Shown here: positions 9,001-22,316 of the stretch, piece after piece | Layout of the letters: every line of letters starts with the position of its first letter | How positions within the stretch are numbered: the stretch's first letter is position 1 | NCBI GenBank assembly: GCA_932294295.1 | Contig: OW028574.1 | Span: 27,722,145 to 27,786,144 of the forward strand | Reading direction: 5' to 3' | Source of the DNA: Alitta virens | Lineage: Eukaryota; Annelida; Polychaeta; Phyllodocida; Nereididae | DNA: 64,000 nt | Position numbers and translations under genes: made by a program | The notes under the pieces: model-generated | Databases searched by the model: none | Told to the model about the DNA's origin: nothing | What the model saw: only the letters and a program-made list of their open reading frames with translations

Positions 9001-9398
9001 ACAGCCAATGAGAGGAAGAGGACGAAGCGTGCAATATGATAGCCACGAGGGGCACTCGTGCGTAGCGGTGTCAAGGCCGTTGTAGAGGGCCAGGATGCTG
9101 ACAAGAAAACTAACGACAACAACGCGACACTAAAGTGAAACACTCTATAATAGCCTTATGTTAGTCACGTGGGGCACTCGTGCGTAGCGGGGTCAAGGCC
9201 GTTGTAGAGGGCCAGGATGCTGACAAGAAAACCAACGACAACAACGCAACACTAAAGTGAAATACTCTATAATAGCCTTATAGAATGACGTGGCACAGTT
9301 AAATTATCAAGAGTACACAGCCATGTAGGAAGTGCACTTAGCAGTGAGATGCCAGACTCACAGACCGCGCCGATTAAGTAGTAAGGTAGGTCCACTTG
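6085..9398 (+). repeat. Irregular 3314-bp block, copied near 56.4 kb
   Basis: Unit starts are 6085 (a), 6363 (a2), 6641 (b), 6923 (c), 7201 (e'', 404), 7605 (a2-like), 7883 (f/d hybrid), 8161 (h, 400), 8561 (s), 8721 (b/f hybrid) and 8999 (h, 400). The same order with matching spacing appears at 56393-59710. Both regions share uncommon variants: gccacgagggg, gcagcatgttatg, tccacttagcac before the s unit, and a ttggagaggga s junction where other s units have gcagaggga. Confidence 0.87.
8161..9398 (+). repeat. 838-bp local duplication of type h long units
   Basis: Type h long units at 8161-8560 and 8999-9398 are nearly identical and 838 bp apart (400+160+278). They carry gcagcatgttatg, gccacgagg and gcgacactaaagtgaaacac, with the usual 122-bp duplication. 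They are 400 bp rather than 404 because the AC tract is short. The first copy has private changes (actaatgac, ttagtcatgtgg) that the second lacks. Confidence 0.83.
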
Positions 9399-12198
9399 GC
9401 ACAGCCAATCAGAGGCAGAGGACGAAGCGTGCATTATGATAGCCACGTGGGGCACTCGTGCGTAGCGGTGTCAAGGCCGTTGTAGAGGGCCAGGATGCTG
9501 ACAAGAAAACTAACGACAACAACGCGACACTAAAGTGAAACACTCTATAATAGCCTTATGGTAGTCACGTGGGGCACTCGTGCGTAGCAGGGTCAAGGCC
9601 GTTGTAGAGGGCCAGGATGCTGACAAGAAAACCAACGACAACAACGCAACACTAAAGTGAAATACTCTATAATAGCCTTATAGAATGACGTGGCACAGTT
9701 AAATTATCAAGAGTACACAGCCATGTAGGAAGTGCACTAAGCAGTGAGATGCCAGACTCACAGACCGCGCCGATTAAGTAGTAAGGTAGGTCCACTTGGC
9801 ACAGCCAATCAGAGGCAGAGGACGAAGCGTGCATTATGATAGCCACGTGGGGCACTCGTGCGTAGCGGGGTCAAGGCCGTTGCAGAGGGAAGTGCACTTA
9901 GCAGTGAGATGCCAGACTCACAGGCCGCGCCGATGAAGTAGTAAGTTAGGTCCGCTTAACACAGCCAATGAGAGGCAGAGGACGAAGCGTGCAATATGAT
10001 AGCCACGTGGGGCACTCATGCGTAGCGGGGTCAAGGCCATTGTAGAGGGCCAGGATGCTGAAAAGAAAACTAACGACAACAACGCAACACCGAAGTTAAA
10101 TACTCTATAATAGCCTTTTGCAACGACGTGGCACAGTTAAATTATCAAAAGTACACACACAGCCATGTAGGAAGTGCACTAAGCAGTGAGATGCCAGACT
10201 CACAGACCGCGCCGATTAAGTAGTAAGGTAGGTCCACTTGGCACAGCCAATGAGAGGCAGAGGACGAAGCGTGCATTATGATAGCCACGTGGGGCACTCG
10301 TGCGTAGCGGGGTCAAGGCCGTTGCAGAGAGCCAGGATGCTGACAAGAAAACAAACGACAACAACGCAACACCGAAGTGAAATACTCTATAGTAGCGTCA
10401 GGGAACGACGTGACACAGTAAAATTATCAAGAGTACACAGCCATGTAGGAAGTGCACTTAGCAGTGAGATGCCAGACTCACAGACCGCGCCGATGAAGTA
10501 GTAAGTTAGGTCCACTTAGCACAGCCAATGAGAGACAGAGGACGAAGCTTGCAGTATGATAGCTACGTGGGGCACTCGTGCGTTGCGGGGTGAAGGCCGA
10601 TGTAGAGGGCCAGGATGCTGACAAGAAAACTAACGACAACAACGCAACACTAAAGTGAAATACTCTATAATAGCCTTATAGAATGACGTGGCACAGTTAA
10701 ATTATCAAGAGTACACAGCCATGTAGGAAGTGCACTAAGCAGTGAGATGCCAGACTCACAGACCGCGCCGATTAAGTAGTAAGGTAGGTCCACTTGGCAC
10801 AGCCAATCAGAGGCAGAGGACGAAGCGTGCATTATGATAGCCACGTGGGGCACTCGTGCGTAGCGGGGTCAAGGCCGTTGCAGAGGGAAGTGCACTTAGC
10901 AGTGAGATGCCAGACTCACAGGCCGCGCCGATGAAGTAGTAAGTTAGGTCCGCTTAACACAGCCAATGAGAGGCAGAGGACGAAGCGTGCAATATGATAG
11001 CCACGTGGGGCACTCATGCGTAGCGGGGTCAAGGCCATTGTAGAGGGCCAGGATGCTGAAAAGAAAACTAACGACAACAACGCAACACCGAAGTTAAATA
11101 CTCTATAATAGCCTTTTGCAACGACGTGGCACAGTTAAATTATCAAAAGTACACACACAGCCATGTAGGAAGTGCACTAAGCAGTGAGATGCCAGACTCG
11201 CAGACCGCGCCGATTAAGTAGTAAGGTAGGTCCACTTGGCACAGCCAATGAGAGGCAGAGGACGAAGCGTGCATTATGATAGCCACGTGGGGCACTCGTG
11301 CGTAGCGGGGTCAAGGCCGTTGCAGAGAGCCAGGATGCTGACAAGAAAACAAACGACAACAACGCAACACCGAAGTGAAATACTCTATAGTAGCGTCAGG
11401 GAACGACGTGGCACAGTTAAATTATCAAGAGTACACAAAAATGTAGGAAGTGCACTTAGCAGTGAGATGCCAGACTCACAGGCCGCGCCGATGAAGTAGT
11501 AAGTAAGGTCCACTTAGCACAGCCAATGAGAGGCAGAGGACGAAGCGTGCATTATGATAGCCATGTGGGGCACTCGTGCGTAGCGGGGTCAAGGCCGTTG
11601 GAGAGGGCCAGGATGCTGACAAGAAAACTAATGACAACAACGCAATACCGAAGTTAAATACTCTATAATAGCCTTTTGGAACGAAGTGGCACAGTTAAAT
11701 TATCAAGAGTACACAGCCATGTAGGAAGTGCACTTAGCAGTGAGATGCCAGACTCACACACCGCGCCGATTAAGCAGCAAGTTATGTCCACTTAGCACAG
11801 CCAATGATTGGAAGAGGACGAAGCGTGCAATATGATAGCCACGTGGGGCAATCGTGCGTAGCGGTGTCAAGGCCGTTGTAGAGGGCCAGGATGCTGACAA
11901 GAAAACTAACGACAACAATGCGACACCAAAGTGAAACACTCTATAATAGCCTTATGTTAGTCACGTGGGGCACTCGTGCGTAGCGGGGTCAAGGCCGTTG
12001 TAGAGGGCCAGGATGCTGACAAGAAAACCAACGACAACAACGCAACACTAAAGTGAAATACTCTATAATAGCCTTATGGAATGACGTGGCACAGTTAAAT
12101 CATCAAGAGTACACACACAGCCATGTAGGAAGTGCACTTAGCAGTGAGATGCCAGACTCACAGGCCGCGCCGATGAAGTAGTAAGGTAGGTGCACTTA
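9399..12198 (+). repeat. 2800-bp HOR, copy 1
   Basis: Ten units: h' (400), s (160) and b (282), followed by one canonical 1958-bp HOR from 10241. The h' unit has a variant duplication junction, ccttatggtag, and gtagcaggg, both repeated exactly 2800 bp later. Other shared marks are gaagcttgcag in the f unit and acaacaatgcg in the e unit. Confidence 0.88.
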
Positions 12199-14998
12199 GC
12201 ACAGCCAATGAGAGGAAGAGGACGAAGCGTGCATTATGATAGCCACGTGGGGCACTCGTGCGTAGCGGTGTCAAGGCCGTTGTAGAGGGCCAGGATGCTG
12301 ACAAGAAAACTAACGACAACAACGCGACACTAAAGTGAAACACTCTATAATAGCCTTATGGTAGTCACGTGGGGCACTCGTGCGTAGCAGGGTCAAGGCC
12401 GTTGTAGAGGGCCAGGATGCTGACAAGAAAACCAACGACAACAACGCAACACTAAAGTGAAATACTCTATAATAGCCTTTTAGAATGACGTGGCACAGTT
12501 AAATTATCAAGAGTACACAGCCATGTAGGAAGTGCACTAAGCAGTGAGATGCCAGACTCACAGACCGCGCCGATTAAGTAGTAAGGTAGGTCCACTTGGC
12601 ACAGCCAATCAGAGGCAGAGGACGAAGCGTGCATTATGATAGCCACGTGGGGCACTCGTGCGTAGCGGGGTCAAGGCCGTTGCAGAGGGAAGTGCACTTA
12701 CCAGTGAGATGCCAGACTCACAGGCCGCGCCGATGAAGTAGTAAGTTAGGTCCGCTTAACACAGCCAATGAGAGGCAGAGGACGAAGCGTGCAATATGAT
12801 AGCCACGTTGGGCACTCATGCGTAGCGGGGTCAAGGCCATTGTAGAGGGCCAGGATGCTGAAAAGAAAACTAACGACAACAACGCAACACCGAAGTTAAA
12901 TACTCTATAATAGCCTTTTGCAACGACGTGGCACAGTTAAATTATCAAAAGTACACACACAGCCATGTAGGAAGTGCACTAAGCAGTGAGATGCCAGACT
13001 CACAGACCGCGCCGATTAAGTAGTAAGGTAGGTCCACTTGGCACAGCCAATGAGAGGCAGAGGACGAAGCGTGCATTATGATAGCCACGTGGGGCACTCG
13101 TGCGTAGCGGGGTCAAGGCCGTTGCAGAGAGCCAGGATGCTGACAAGAAAACAAACGACAACAACGCAACACCGAAGTGAAATACTCTATAGTAGCGTCA
13201 GGGAACGACGTGACACAGTAAAATTATCAAGAGTACACAGCCATGTAGGAAGTGCACTTAGCAGTGAGATGCCAGACTCACAGACCGCGCCGATGAAGTA
13301 GTAAGTTAGGTCCACTTAGCACAGCCAATGAGAGACAGAGGACGAAGCTTGCAGTATGATAGCTACGTGGGGCACTCGTGCGTTGCGGGGTGAAGGCCGA
13401 TGTAGAGGGCCAGGATGCTGACAAGAAAACTAACGACAACAACGCAACACTAAAGTGAAATACTCTATAATAGCCTTATAGAATGACGTGGCACAGTTAA
13501 ATTATCAAGAGTACACAGCCATGTAGGAAGTGCACTAAGCAGTGAGATGCCAGACTCACAGACCGCGCCGATTAAGTAGTAAGGTAGGTCCACTTGGCAC
13601 AGCCAATCAGAGGCAGAGTACGAAGCGTGCATTATGATAGCCACGTGGGGCACTCGTGCGTAGCGGGGTCAAGGCCGTTGCAGAGGGAAGTGCACTTAGC
13701 AGTGAGATGCCAGACTCACAGGCCGCGCCGATGAAGTAGTAAGTTAGGTCCGCTTAACACAGCCAATGAGAGGCAGAGGACGAAGCGTGCAATATGATAG
13801 CCACGTGGGGCACTCATGCGTAGCGGGGTCAAGGCCATTGTAGAGGGCCAGGATGCTGAAAAGAAAACTAACGACAACAACGCAACACCGAAGTTAAATA
13901 CTCTATAATAGCCTTTTGCAACGACGTGGCACAGTTAAATTATCAAAAGTACACACACAGCCATGTAGGAAGTGCACTAAGCAGTGAGATGCCAGACTCG
14001 CAGACCGCGCCGATTAAGTAGTAAGGTAGGTCCACTTGGCACAGCCAATGAGAGGCAGAGGACGAAGCGTGCATTATGATAGCCACGTGGGGCACTCGTG
14101 CGTAGCGGGGTCAAGGCCGTTGCAGAGAGCCAGGATGCTGACAAGAAAACAAACGACAACAACGCAACACCGAAGTGAAATACTCTATAGTAGCGTCAGG
14201 GAACGACGTGGCACAGTTAAATTATCAAGAGTACACAAAAATGTAGGAAGTGCACTTAGCAGTGAGATGCCAGACTCACAGGCCGCGCCGATGAAGTAGT
14301 AAGTAAGGTCCACTTAGCACAGCCAATGAGAGGCAGAGGACGAAGCGTGCATTATGATAGCCATGTGGGGCACTCGTGCGTAGCGGGGTCAAGGCCGTTG
14401 GAGAGGGCCAGGATGCTGACAAGAAAACTAATGACAACAACGCAACACCGAAGTTAAATACTCTATAATAGCCTTTTGGAACGAAGTGGCACAGTTAAAT
14501 TATCAAGAGTACACAGCCATGTAGGAAGTGCACTTAGCAGTGAGATGCCAGACTCACACACCGCGCCGATTAAGCAGCAAGTTATGTCCACTTAGCACAG
14601 CCAATGAGAGGAAGAGGACGAAGCGTGCAATATGATAGCCACGTGGGGCAATCGTGCGTAGCGGTGTCAAGGCCGTTGTAGAGGGCCAGGATGCTGACAA
14701 GAAAACTAACGACAACAATGCGACACCAAAGTGAAACACTCTATAATAGCCTTATGTTAGTCACGTGGGGCACTCGTGCGTAGCGGGGTCAAGGCCGTTG
14801 TAGAGGGCCAGGATGCTGACAAGAAAACCAACGACAACAACGCAACACTAAAGTGAAATACTCTATAATAGCCTTATGGAATGACGTGGCACAGTTAAAT
14901 CATCAAGAGTACACACACAGCCATGTAGGAAGTGCACTTAGCAGTGAGATGCCAGACTCACAGGCCGCGCCGATGAAGTAGTAAGGTAGGTGCACTTA
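12199..14998 (+). repeat. 2800-bp HOR, copy 2
   Basis: Same ten unit lengths as copy 1. It shares gccacgttgggc (near 12806) and gcagagtacg (near 13616) with copy 3 but not with copy 1, so copies 2 and 3 look like the more recent pair. A private change is cttaccagtg near 12701. Confidence 0.88.
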
Positions 14999-17900
14999 GC
15001 ACAGCCAATGAGAGGAAGAGGACGAAGCGTGCATTATGATAGCCACGTGGGGCACTCGTGCGTAGCGGTGTCAAGGCCGTTGTAGAGGGCCAGGATGCTG
15101 ACAAGAAAACTAACGACAACAACGCGACACTAAAGTGAAACACTCTATAATAGCCTTATGGTAGTCACGTGGGGCACTCGTGCGTAGCAGGGTCAAGGCC
15201 GTTGTAGAGGGCCAGGATGCTGACAAGAAAACCAACGACAACAACGCAACACTAAAGTGAAATACTCTATAATAGCCTTATAGAATGACGTGGCACAGTT
15301 AAATTATCAAGAGTACACAGCCATGTAGGAAGTGCACTAAGCAGTGAGATGCCAGACTCACAGACCGCGCCGATTAAGTAGTAAGGTAGGTCCACTTGGC
15401 ACAGCCAATCAGAGGCAGAGGACGAAGCGTGCATTATGATAGCCACGTGGGGCACTCGTGCGTAGCGGGGTCAAGGCCGTTGCAGAGGGAAGTGCACTTA
15501 GCAGTGAGATGCCAGACTCACAGGCCGCGCCGATGAAGTAGTAAGTTAGGTCCGCTTAACACAGCCAATGAGAGGCAGAGGACGAAGCGTGCAATATGAT
15601 AGCCACGTTGGGCACTCATGCGTAGCGGGGTCAAGGCCATTGTAGAGGGCCAGGATGCTGAAAAGAAAACTAACGACAACAACGCAACACCGAAGTTAAA
15701 TACTCTATAATAGCCTTTTGCAACGACGTGGCACAGTTAAATTATCAAAAGTACACACACAGCCATGTAGGAAGTGCACTAAGCAGTGAGATGCCAGACT
15801 CACAGACCGCGCCGATTAAGTAGTAAGGTAGGTCCACTTGGCACAGCCAATGAGAGGCAGAGGACGAAGCGTGCATTATGATAGCCACGTGGGGCACTCG
15901 TGCGTAGCGGGGTCAAGGCCGTTGCAGAGAGCCAGGATGCTGACAAGAAAACAAACGACAACAACGCAACACCGAAGTGAAATACTCTATAGTAGCGTCA
16001 GGGAACGACGTGACACAGTAAAATTATCAAGAGTACACAGCCATGTAGGAAGTGCACTTAGCAGTGAGATGCCAGACTCACAGACCGCGCCGATGAAGTA
16101 GTAAGTTAGGTCCACTTAGCACAGCCAATGAGAGACAGAGGACGAAGCTTGCAGTATGATAGCTACGTGGGGCACTCGTGCGTTGCGGGGTGAAGGCCGA
16201 TGTAGAGGGCCAGGATGCTGACAAGAAAACTAACGACAACAACGCAACACTAAAGTGAAATACTCTATAATAGCCTTATAGAATGACGTGGCACAGTTAA
16301 ATTATCAAGAGTACACAGCCATGTAGGAAGTGCACTAAGCAGTGAGATGCCAGACTCACAGACCGCGCCGATTAAGTAGTAAGGTAGGTCCACTTGGCAC
16401 AGCCAATCAGAGGCAGAGTACGAAGCGTGCATTATGATAGCCACGTGGGGCACTCGTGCGTAGCGGGGTCAAGGCCGTTGCAGAGGGAAGTGCACTTAGC
16501 AGTGAGATGCCAGACTCACAGGCCGCGCCGATGAAGTAGTAAGTTAGGTCCGCTTAACACAGCCAATGAGAGGCAGAGGACGAAGCGTGCAATATGATAG
16601 CCACGTGGGGCACTCATGCGTAGCGGGGTCAAGGCCATTGTAGAGGGCCAGGATGCTGAAAAGAAAACTAACGACAACAACGCAACACCGAAGTTAAATA
16701 CTCTATAATAGCCTTTTGCAACGACGTGGCACAGTTAAATTATCAAAAGTACACACACAGCCATGTAGGAAGTGCACTAAGCAGTGAGATGCCAGACTCG
16801 CAGACCGCGCCGATTAAGTAGTAAGGTAGGTCCACTTGGCACAGCCAATGAGAGGCAGAGGACGAAGCGTGCATTATGATAGCCACGTGGGGCACTCGTG
16901 CGTAGCGGGGTCAAGGCCGTTGCAGAGGGAAGTGCACTTAGCAGTGAGATGCCAGACTCACAGGCCGCGCCGATGAAGTAGTAAGTTAGGTCCGCTTAAC
17001 ACAGCCAATGAGAGGCAGAGGACGAAGCGTGCAATATGATAGCCACGTGGGGCACTCATGCGTAGCGGGGTCAAGGCCATTGTAGAGGGCCAGGATGCTG
17101 AAAAGAAAACTAACGACAACAACGCAACACCGAAGTTAAATACTCTATAATAGCCTTTTGCAACGACGTGGCACAATTAAATTATCAAAAGTACACACAC
17201 AGCCATGTAGGAAGTGCACTAAGCAGTGAGATGCCAGACTCACAGACCGCGCCGATTAAGTAGTAAGGTAGGTCCACTTGGCACAGCCAATGAGAGGCAG
17301 AGGACGAAGCGTGCATTATGATAGCCACGTGGGGCACTCGTGCGTAGCGGGGTCAAGGCCGTTGCAGAGAGCCAGGATGCTGACAAGAAAACAAACGACA
17401 ACAACGCAACACCGAAGTGAAATACTCTATAGTAGCGTCAGGGAACGACGTGACACAGTAAAATTATCAAGAGTACACAGCCATGTAGGAAGTGCACTTA
17501 GCAGTGAGATGCCAGACTCACAGACCGCGCCGATGAAGTAGTAAGTTAGGTCCACTTAGCACAGCCAATGAGAGACAGAGGACGAAGCTTGCAGTATGAT
17601 AGCTACGTGGGGCACTCGTGCGTTGCGTGGTGAAGGCCGATGTAGAGGGCCAGGATGCTGACAAGAAAACTAACGACAACAACGCAACACTAAAGTGAAA
17701 TACTCTATAATAGCCTTATAGAATGACGTGGCACAGTTAAATTATCAAGAGTACACAGCCATGTAGGAAGTGCACTAAGCAGTGAGATGCCAGACTCACA
17801 GACCGCGCCGATTAAGTAGTAAGGTAGGTCCACTTGGCACAGCCAATCAGAGGCAGAGGACGAAGCGTGCATTATGATAGCCACGTGGGGCACTCGTGCG

Positions 17901-19238
17901 TAGCGGGGTCAAGGCCGTTGCAGAGGGAAGTGCACTTAGCAGTGAGATGCCAGACTCACAGGCCGCGCCGATGAAGTAGTAAGTTAGGTCCGCTTAACAC
18001 AGCCAATGAGAGGCAGAGGACGAAGCGTGCAATATGATAGCCACGTGGGGCACTCATGCGTAGCGGGGTCAAGGCCATTGTAGAGGGCCAGGATGCTGAA
18101 AAGAAAACTAACGACAACAACGCAACACCGAAGTTAAATACTCTATAATAGCCTTTTGCAACGACGTGGCACAGTTAAATTATCAAAAGTACACACACAG
18201 CCATGTAGGAAGTGCACTAAGCAGTGAGATGCCAGACTCGCAGACCGCGCCGATTAAGTAGTAAGGTAGGTCCACTTGGCACAGCCAATGAGAGGCAGAG
18301 GACGAAGCGTGCATTATGATAGCCACGTGGGGCACTCGTGCGTAGCGGGGTCAAGGCCGTTGCAGAGAGCCAGGATGCTGACAAGAAAACAAACGACAAC
18401 AACGCAACACCGAAGTGAAATACTCTATAGTAGCGTCAGGGAACGACGTGGCACAGTTAAATTATCAAGAGTACACAAAAATGTAGGAAGTGCACTTAGC
18501 AGTGAGATGCCAGACTCACAGGCCGCGCCGATGAAGTAGTAAGTAAGGTCCACTTAGCACAGCCAATGAGAGGCAGAGGACGAAGCGTGCATTATGATAG
18601 CCATGTGGGGCACTCGTGCGTAGCGGGGTCAAGGCCGTTGGAGAGGGCCAGGATGCTGACAAGAAAACTAATGACAACAACGCAACACCGAAGTTAAATA
18701 CTCTATAATAGCCTTTTGGAACGAAGTGGCACAGTTAAATTATCAAGAGTACACAGCCATGTAGGAAGTGCACTTAGCAGTGAGATGCCAGACTCACACA
18801 CCGCGCCGATTAAGCAGCAAGTTATGTCCACTTAGCACAGCCAATGAGAGGAAGAGGACGAAGCGTGCAATATGATAGCCACGTGGGGCAATCGTGCGTA
18901 GCGGTGTCAAGGCCGTTGTAGAGGGCCAGGATGCTGACAAGAAAACTAACGACAACAATGCGACACCAAAGTGAAACACTCTATAATAGCCTTATGTTAG
19001 TCACGTGGGGCACTCGTGCGTAGCGGGGTCAAGGCCGTTGTAGAGGGCCAGGATGCTGACAAGAAAACCAACGACAACAACGCAACACTAAAGTGAAATA
19101 CTCTATAATAGCCTTATGGAATGACGTGGCACAGTTAAATCATCAAGAGTACACACACAGCCATGTAGGAAGTGCACTTAGCAGTGAGATGCCAGACTCA
19201 CAGGCCGCGCCGATGAAGTAGTAAGGTAGGTGCACTAA
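14999..19238 (+). repeat. 2800-bp HOR, copy 3, enlarged by a nested 1440-bp duplication
   Basis: The length is 4240 = 2800 + 1440. Unit lengths are 400, then 160-282-278-278-160-282 twice in succession (15399-16838 and 16839-18278), then 278-278-404. The second round opens with a hybrid unit (16839-16998) whose front is type c (gccaatgagaggcag) and whose rear is the type s deletion junction, as expected at the edge of an unequal exchange. Confidence 0.87.
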
Positions 19239-20358
19239 GCACAGCCAATGAGAGGAAGAGGACGAAGCGTGCATTATGATAACCAGGTGGGGCACTCGTG
19301 CGTAGCGGGGTCAAGGCCGTTGCAGAGAGCCAGGATGCTGACAAGAAAACAAACGACAACAACGCAACACCGAAGTGAAATACTCTATAGTAGCGTCAGG
19401 GAACGACGTGACACAGTAAAATTATCAAGAGTACACAGCCATGTAGGAAGTGCACTTAGCAGTGAGATGCCAGACTCACAGACCGCGCCGATGAAGTAGT
19501 AAGTTAGGTCCACTTAGCACAGCCAATGAGAGACAGAGGACGAAGCGTGCAGTATGATAGCTACGTGGGGCACTCGTGCGTTGCGGGGTGAAGGCCGATG
19601 TAGAGGGCCAGGATGCTGACAAGAAAACTAACGACAACAACGCAACAATAAAGTGAAATACTCTATAATAGCCTTATAGAATGACGTGGCACAGTTAAAT
19701 TATCAAGAGTACACAGCCATGTAGGAAGTGCACTAAGCAGCGAGATGCCAGACTCACAGACCGCGCCGATTAAGTAGTAAGGTAGGTCCACTTGGCACAG
19801 CCAATCAGAGGCAGAGGACGAAGCGTGCATTATGATAGCCACGTGGGGCACTCGTGCGTAGCGGGGTCAAGGCCGTTGCAGAGGGAAGTGCACTTAGCAG
19901 TGAGATGCCAGACTCACAGGCCGCGCCGATGAAGTGGTAAGGTAGGTCCACTTAGCACAGCCAATGAGAGGCAGAGGACGAAGCGTGCATTATGATAGCC
20001 ATGTGGGGCACTCGTGCGTAGCGGGGTCAAGGCCGTTGTAGAGGGCCAGGATGCTGACAAGAAAACTAACGACAACAACGCGACACCAAAGTGAAACACT
20101 CTATAATAGCCTTATGTTAGTCACGTGGGGCACTCGTGCGTAGCGGGGTCAAGGCCGTTGTAGAGAGCCAGGATGCTGACAAGAAAACTAACGACAACAA
20201 CGCAACACCGAAGTTAAATACTCTATAATAGCCTTTTGGAACGACGTGGCACAGTTAAATTATCAAGAGTACACACACAGCCATGTAGGAAGTGCACTTA
20301 GCAGTGAGATGCCAGACTCACAGGCCGCGCCGATGAAGTAGTAAGGTAGGTGCACTTA
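19239..20358 (+). repeat. Transition block a-f-s-e'' (1120 bp)
   Basis: Units are 278, 278, 160 and 404. The block lacks the b unit normally found after s. The s unit is followed by gaagtggtaagg and then directly by a long unit with a gccatgtgg front. Its rear (gtagagagcc, then gaagttaaatac, cttttggaacgacg) matches type g rather than e, so the long unit is itself a mosaic. Confidence 0.82.
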
Positions 20359-22316
20359 GCACAGCCAATGAGAGGAAGAGGACGAAGCATGCATTATGAT
20401 AACCACGTGGGGCACTCGTGCGTAGCGGGGTCAAGGCCGTTGCAGAGAGCCAGGATGCTGACAAGAAAACAAACGACAACAACGCAACACCGAAGTGAAA
20501 TACTCTATAGTAGCGTCAGGGAACGACGTGACACAGTAAAATTATCAAGAGTACACAGCCATGTAGGAAGTGCACTTAGCAGTGAGATGCCAGACTCACA
20601 GACCGCGCCGATGAATTAGTAAGTTAGGTCCACTTAGCACAGCCAATGAGAGACAGAGGACGAAGCGTGCAGTATGATAGCTACGTGGGGCACTCGTGCG
20701 TTGCGGGGTGAAGGCCGATGTAGAGGGCCAGGATGCTGACAAGAAAACTAACGACAACAACGCAACAATAAAGTGAAATACTCTATAATAGCCTTATAGA
20801 ATGACGTGGCACAGTTAAATTATCAAGAGTACACAGCCATGTAGGAAGTGCACTAAGCAGTGAGATGCCAGACTCACAGACCGCGCCGATTAAGTAGTAA
20901 GGTAGGTCCACTTGGCACAGCCAATCAGAGGCAGAGGACGAAGCGTGCATTATGATAGCCACGTGGGGCACTCGTGCGTAGCGGGGTCAAGGCCGTTGCA
21001 GAGGGAAGTGCACTTAGCAGTGAGATGCCAGACTCACAGGCCGCGCCGATGAAGTAGTAAGTTAGGTCCGCTTAACACAGCCAATGAGAGGCAGAGGACG
21101 AAGCGTGCAATATGATAGCCACGTGGGGCACTCATGCGTAGCGAGGTCAAGGCCATTGTAGAGGGCCAGGATGCTGAAAAGAAAACTAACGACAACAACG
21201 CAACACCGAAGTTAAATACTCTATAATAGCCTTTTGCAACGACGTGGCACAGTTAAATTATCAAAAGTACACACACAGCCATGTAGGAAGTGCACTAAGC
21301 AGTGAGATGCCAGACTCGCAGACCGCGCCGATTAAGTAGTAAGGTAGGTCCACTTGGCACAGCCAATGAGAGGCAGAGGACGAAGCGTGCATTATGATAG
21401 CCACGTGGGGCACTCGTGCGTAGCGGGGTCAAGGCCGTTGCAGAGAGCCAGGATGCTGACAAGAAAACAAACGACAACAACGCAACACCGAAGTGAAATA
21501 CTCTATAGTAGCGTCAGGGAACGACGTGGCACAGTTGAATTATCAAGAGTACACAAAAATGTAGGAAGTGCACTTAGCAGTGAGATGCCAGACTCACAGG
21601 CCGTGCCGATGAAGTAGTAAGTAAGGTCCACTTAGCACAGCCAATGAGAGGCAGAGGACGAAGCGTGCATTATGATAGCCATGTGGGGCACTCGTGCGTA
21701 GCGGGGTCAAGGCCGTTGGAGAGGGCCAGGATGCTGACAAGAAAACTAATGACAACAACGCAACACCGAAGTTAAATACTCTATAATAGCCTTTTGGAAC
21801 GAAGTGGCACAGTTAAATTATCAAGAGTACACAGCCATGTAGGAAGTGCACTTAGCAGTGAGATGCCAGACTCACACACCGCGCCGATTAAGCAGCAAGT
21901 TATGTCCACTTAGCACAGCCAATGAGAGGAAGAGGACGAAGCGTGCAATATGATAGCCACGTGGGGCAATCGTGCGTAGCGGTGTCAAGGCCGTTGTAGA
22001 GGGCCAGGATGCTGACAAGAAAACTAACGACAACAACGCGACACCAAAGTGAAACACTCTATAATAGCCTTATGTTAGTCACGTGGGGCACTCGTGCGTA
22101 GCGGGGTCAAGGCCGTTGTAGAGGGCCAGGATGCTGACAAGAAAACCAACGACAACAACGCAACACTAAAGTGAAATACTCTATAATAGCCTTATGGAAT
22201 GACGTGGCACAGTTAAATCATCAAGAGTACACACACACCCATGTAGGAAGTGCACTTAGCAGTGAGATTCCAGACCCACAGACCGCGCCAATTAAGTAGT
22301 AAGTTAGGTCCACTTA
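20359..22316 (+). repeat. Canonical 1958-bp HOR with an a3 first unit
   Basis: Units start at 20359 (a3, gcatgcatt), 20637 (f), 20915 (s), 21075 (b), 21357 (c), 21635 (d) and 21913 (e). A private change is ggccgtgccg near 21600 at the end of the c unit. The c unit has gcattatg, unlike the otherwise matching c units 3208 and 6416 bp downstream. Confidence 0.87.
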
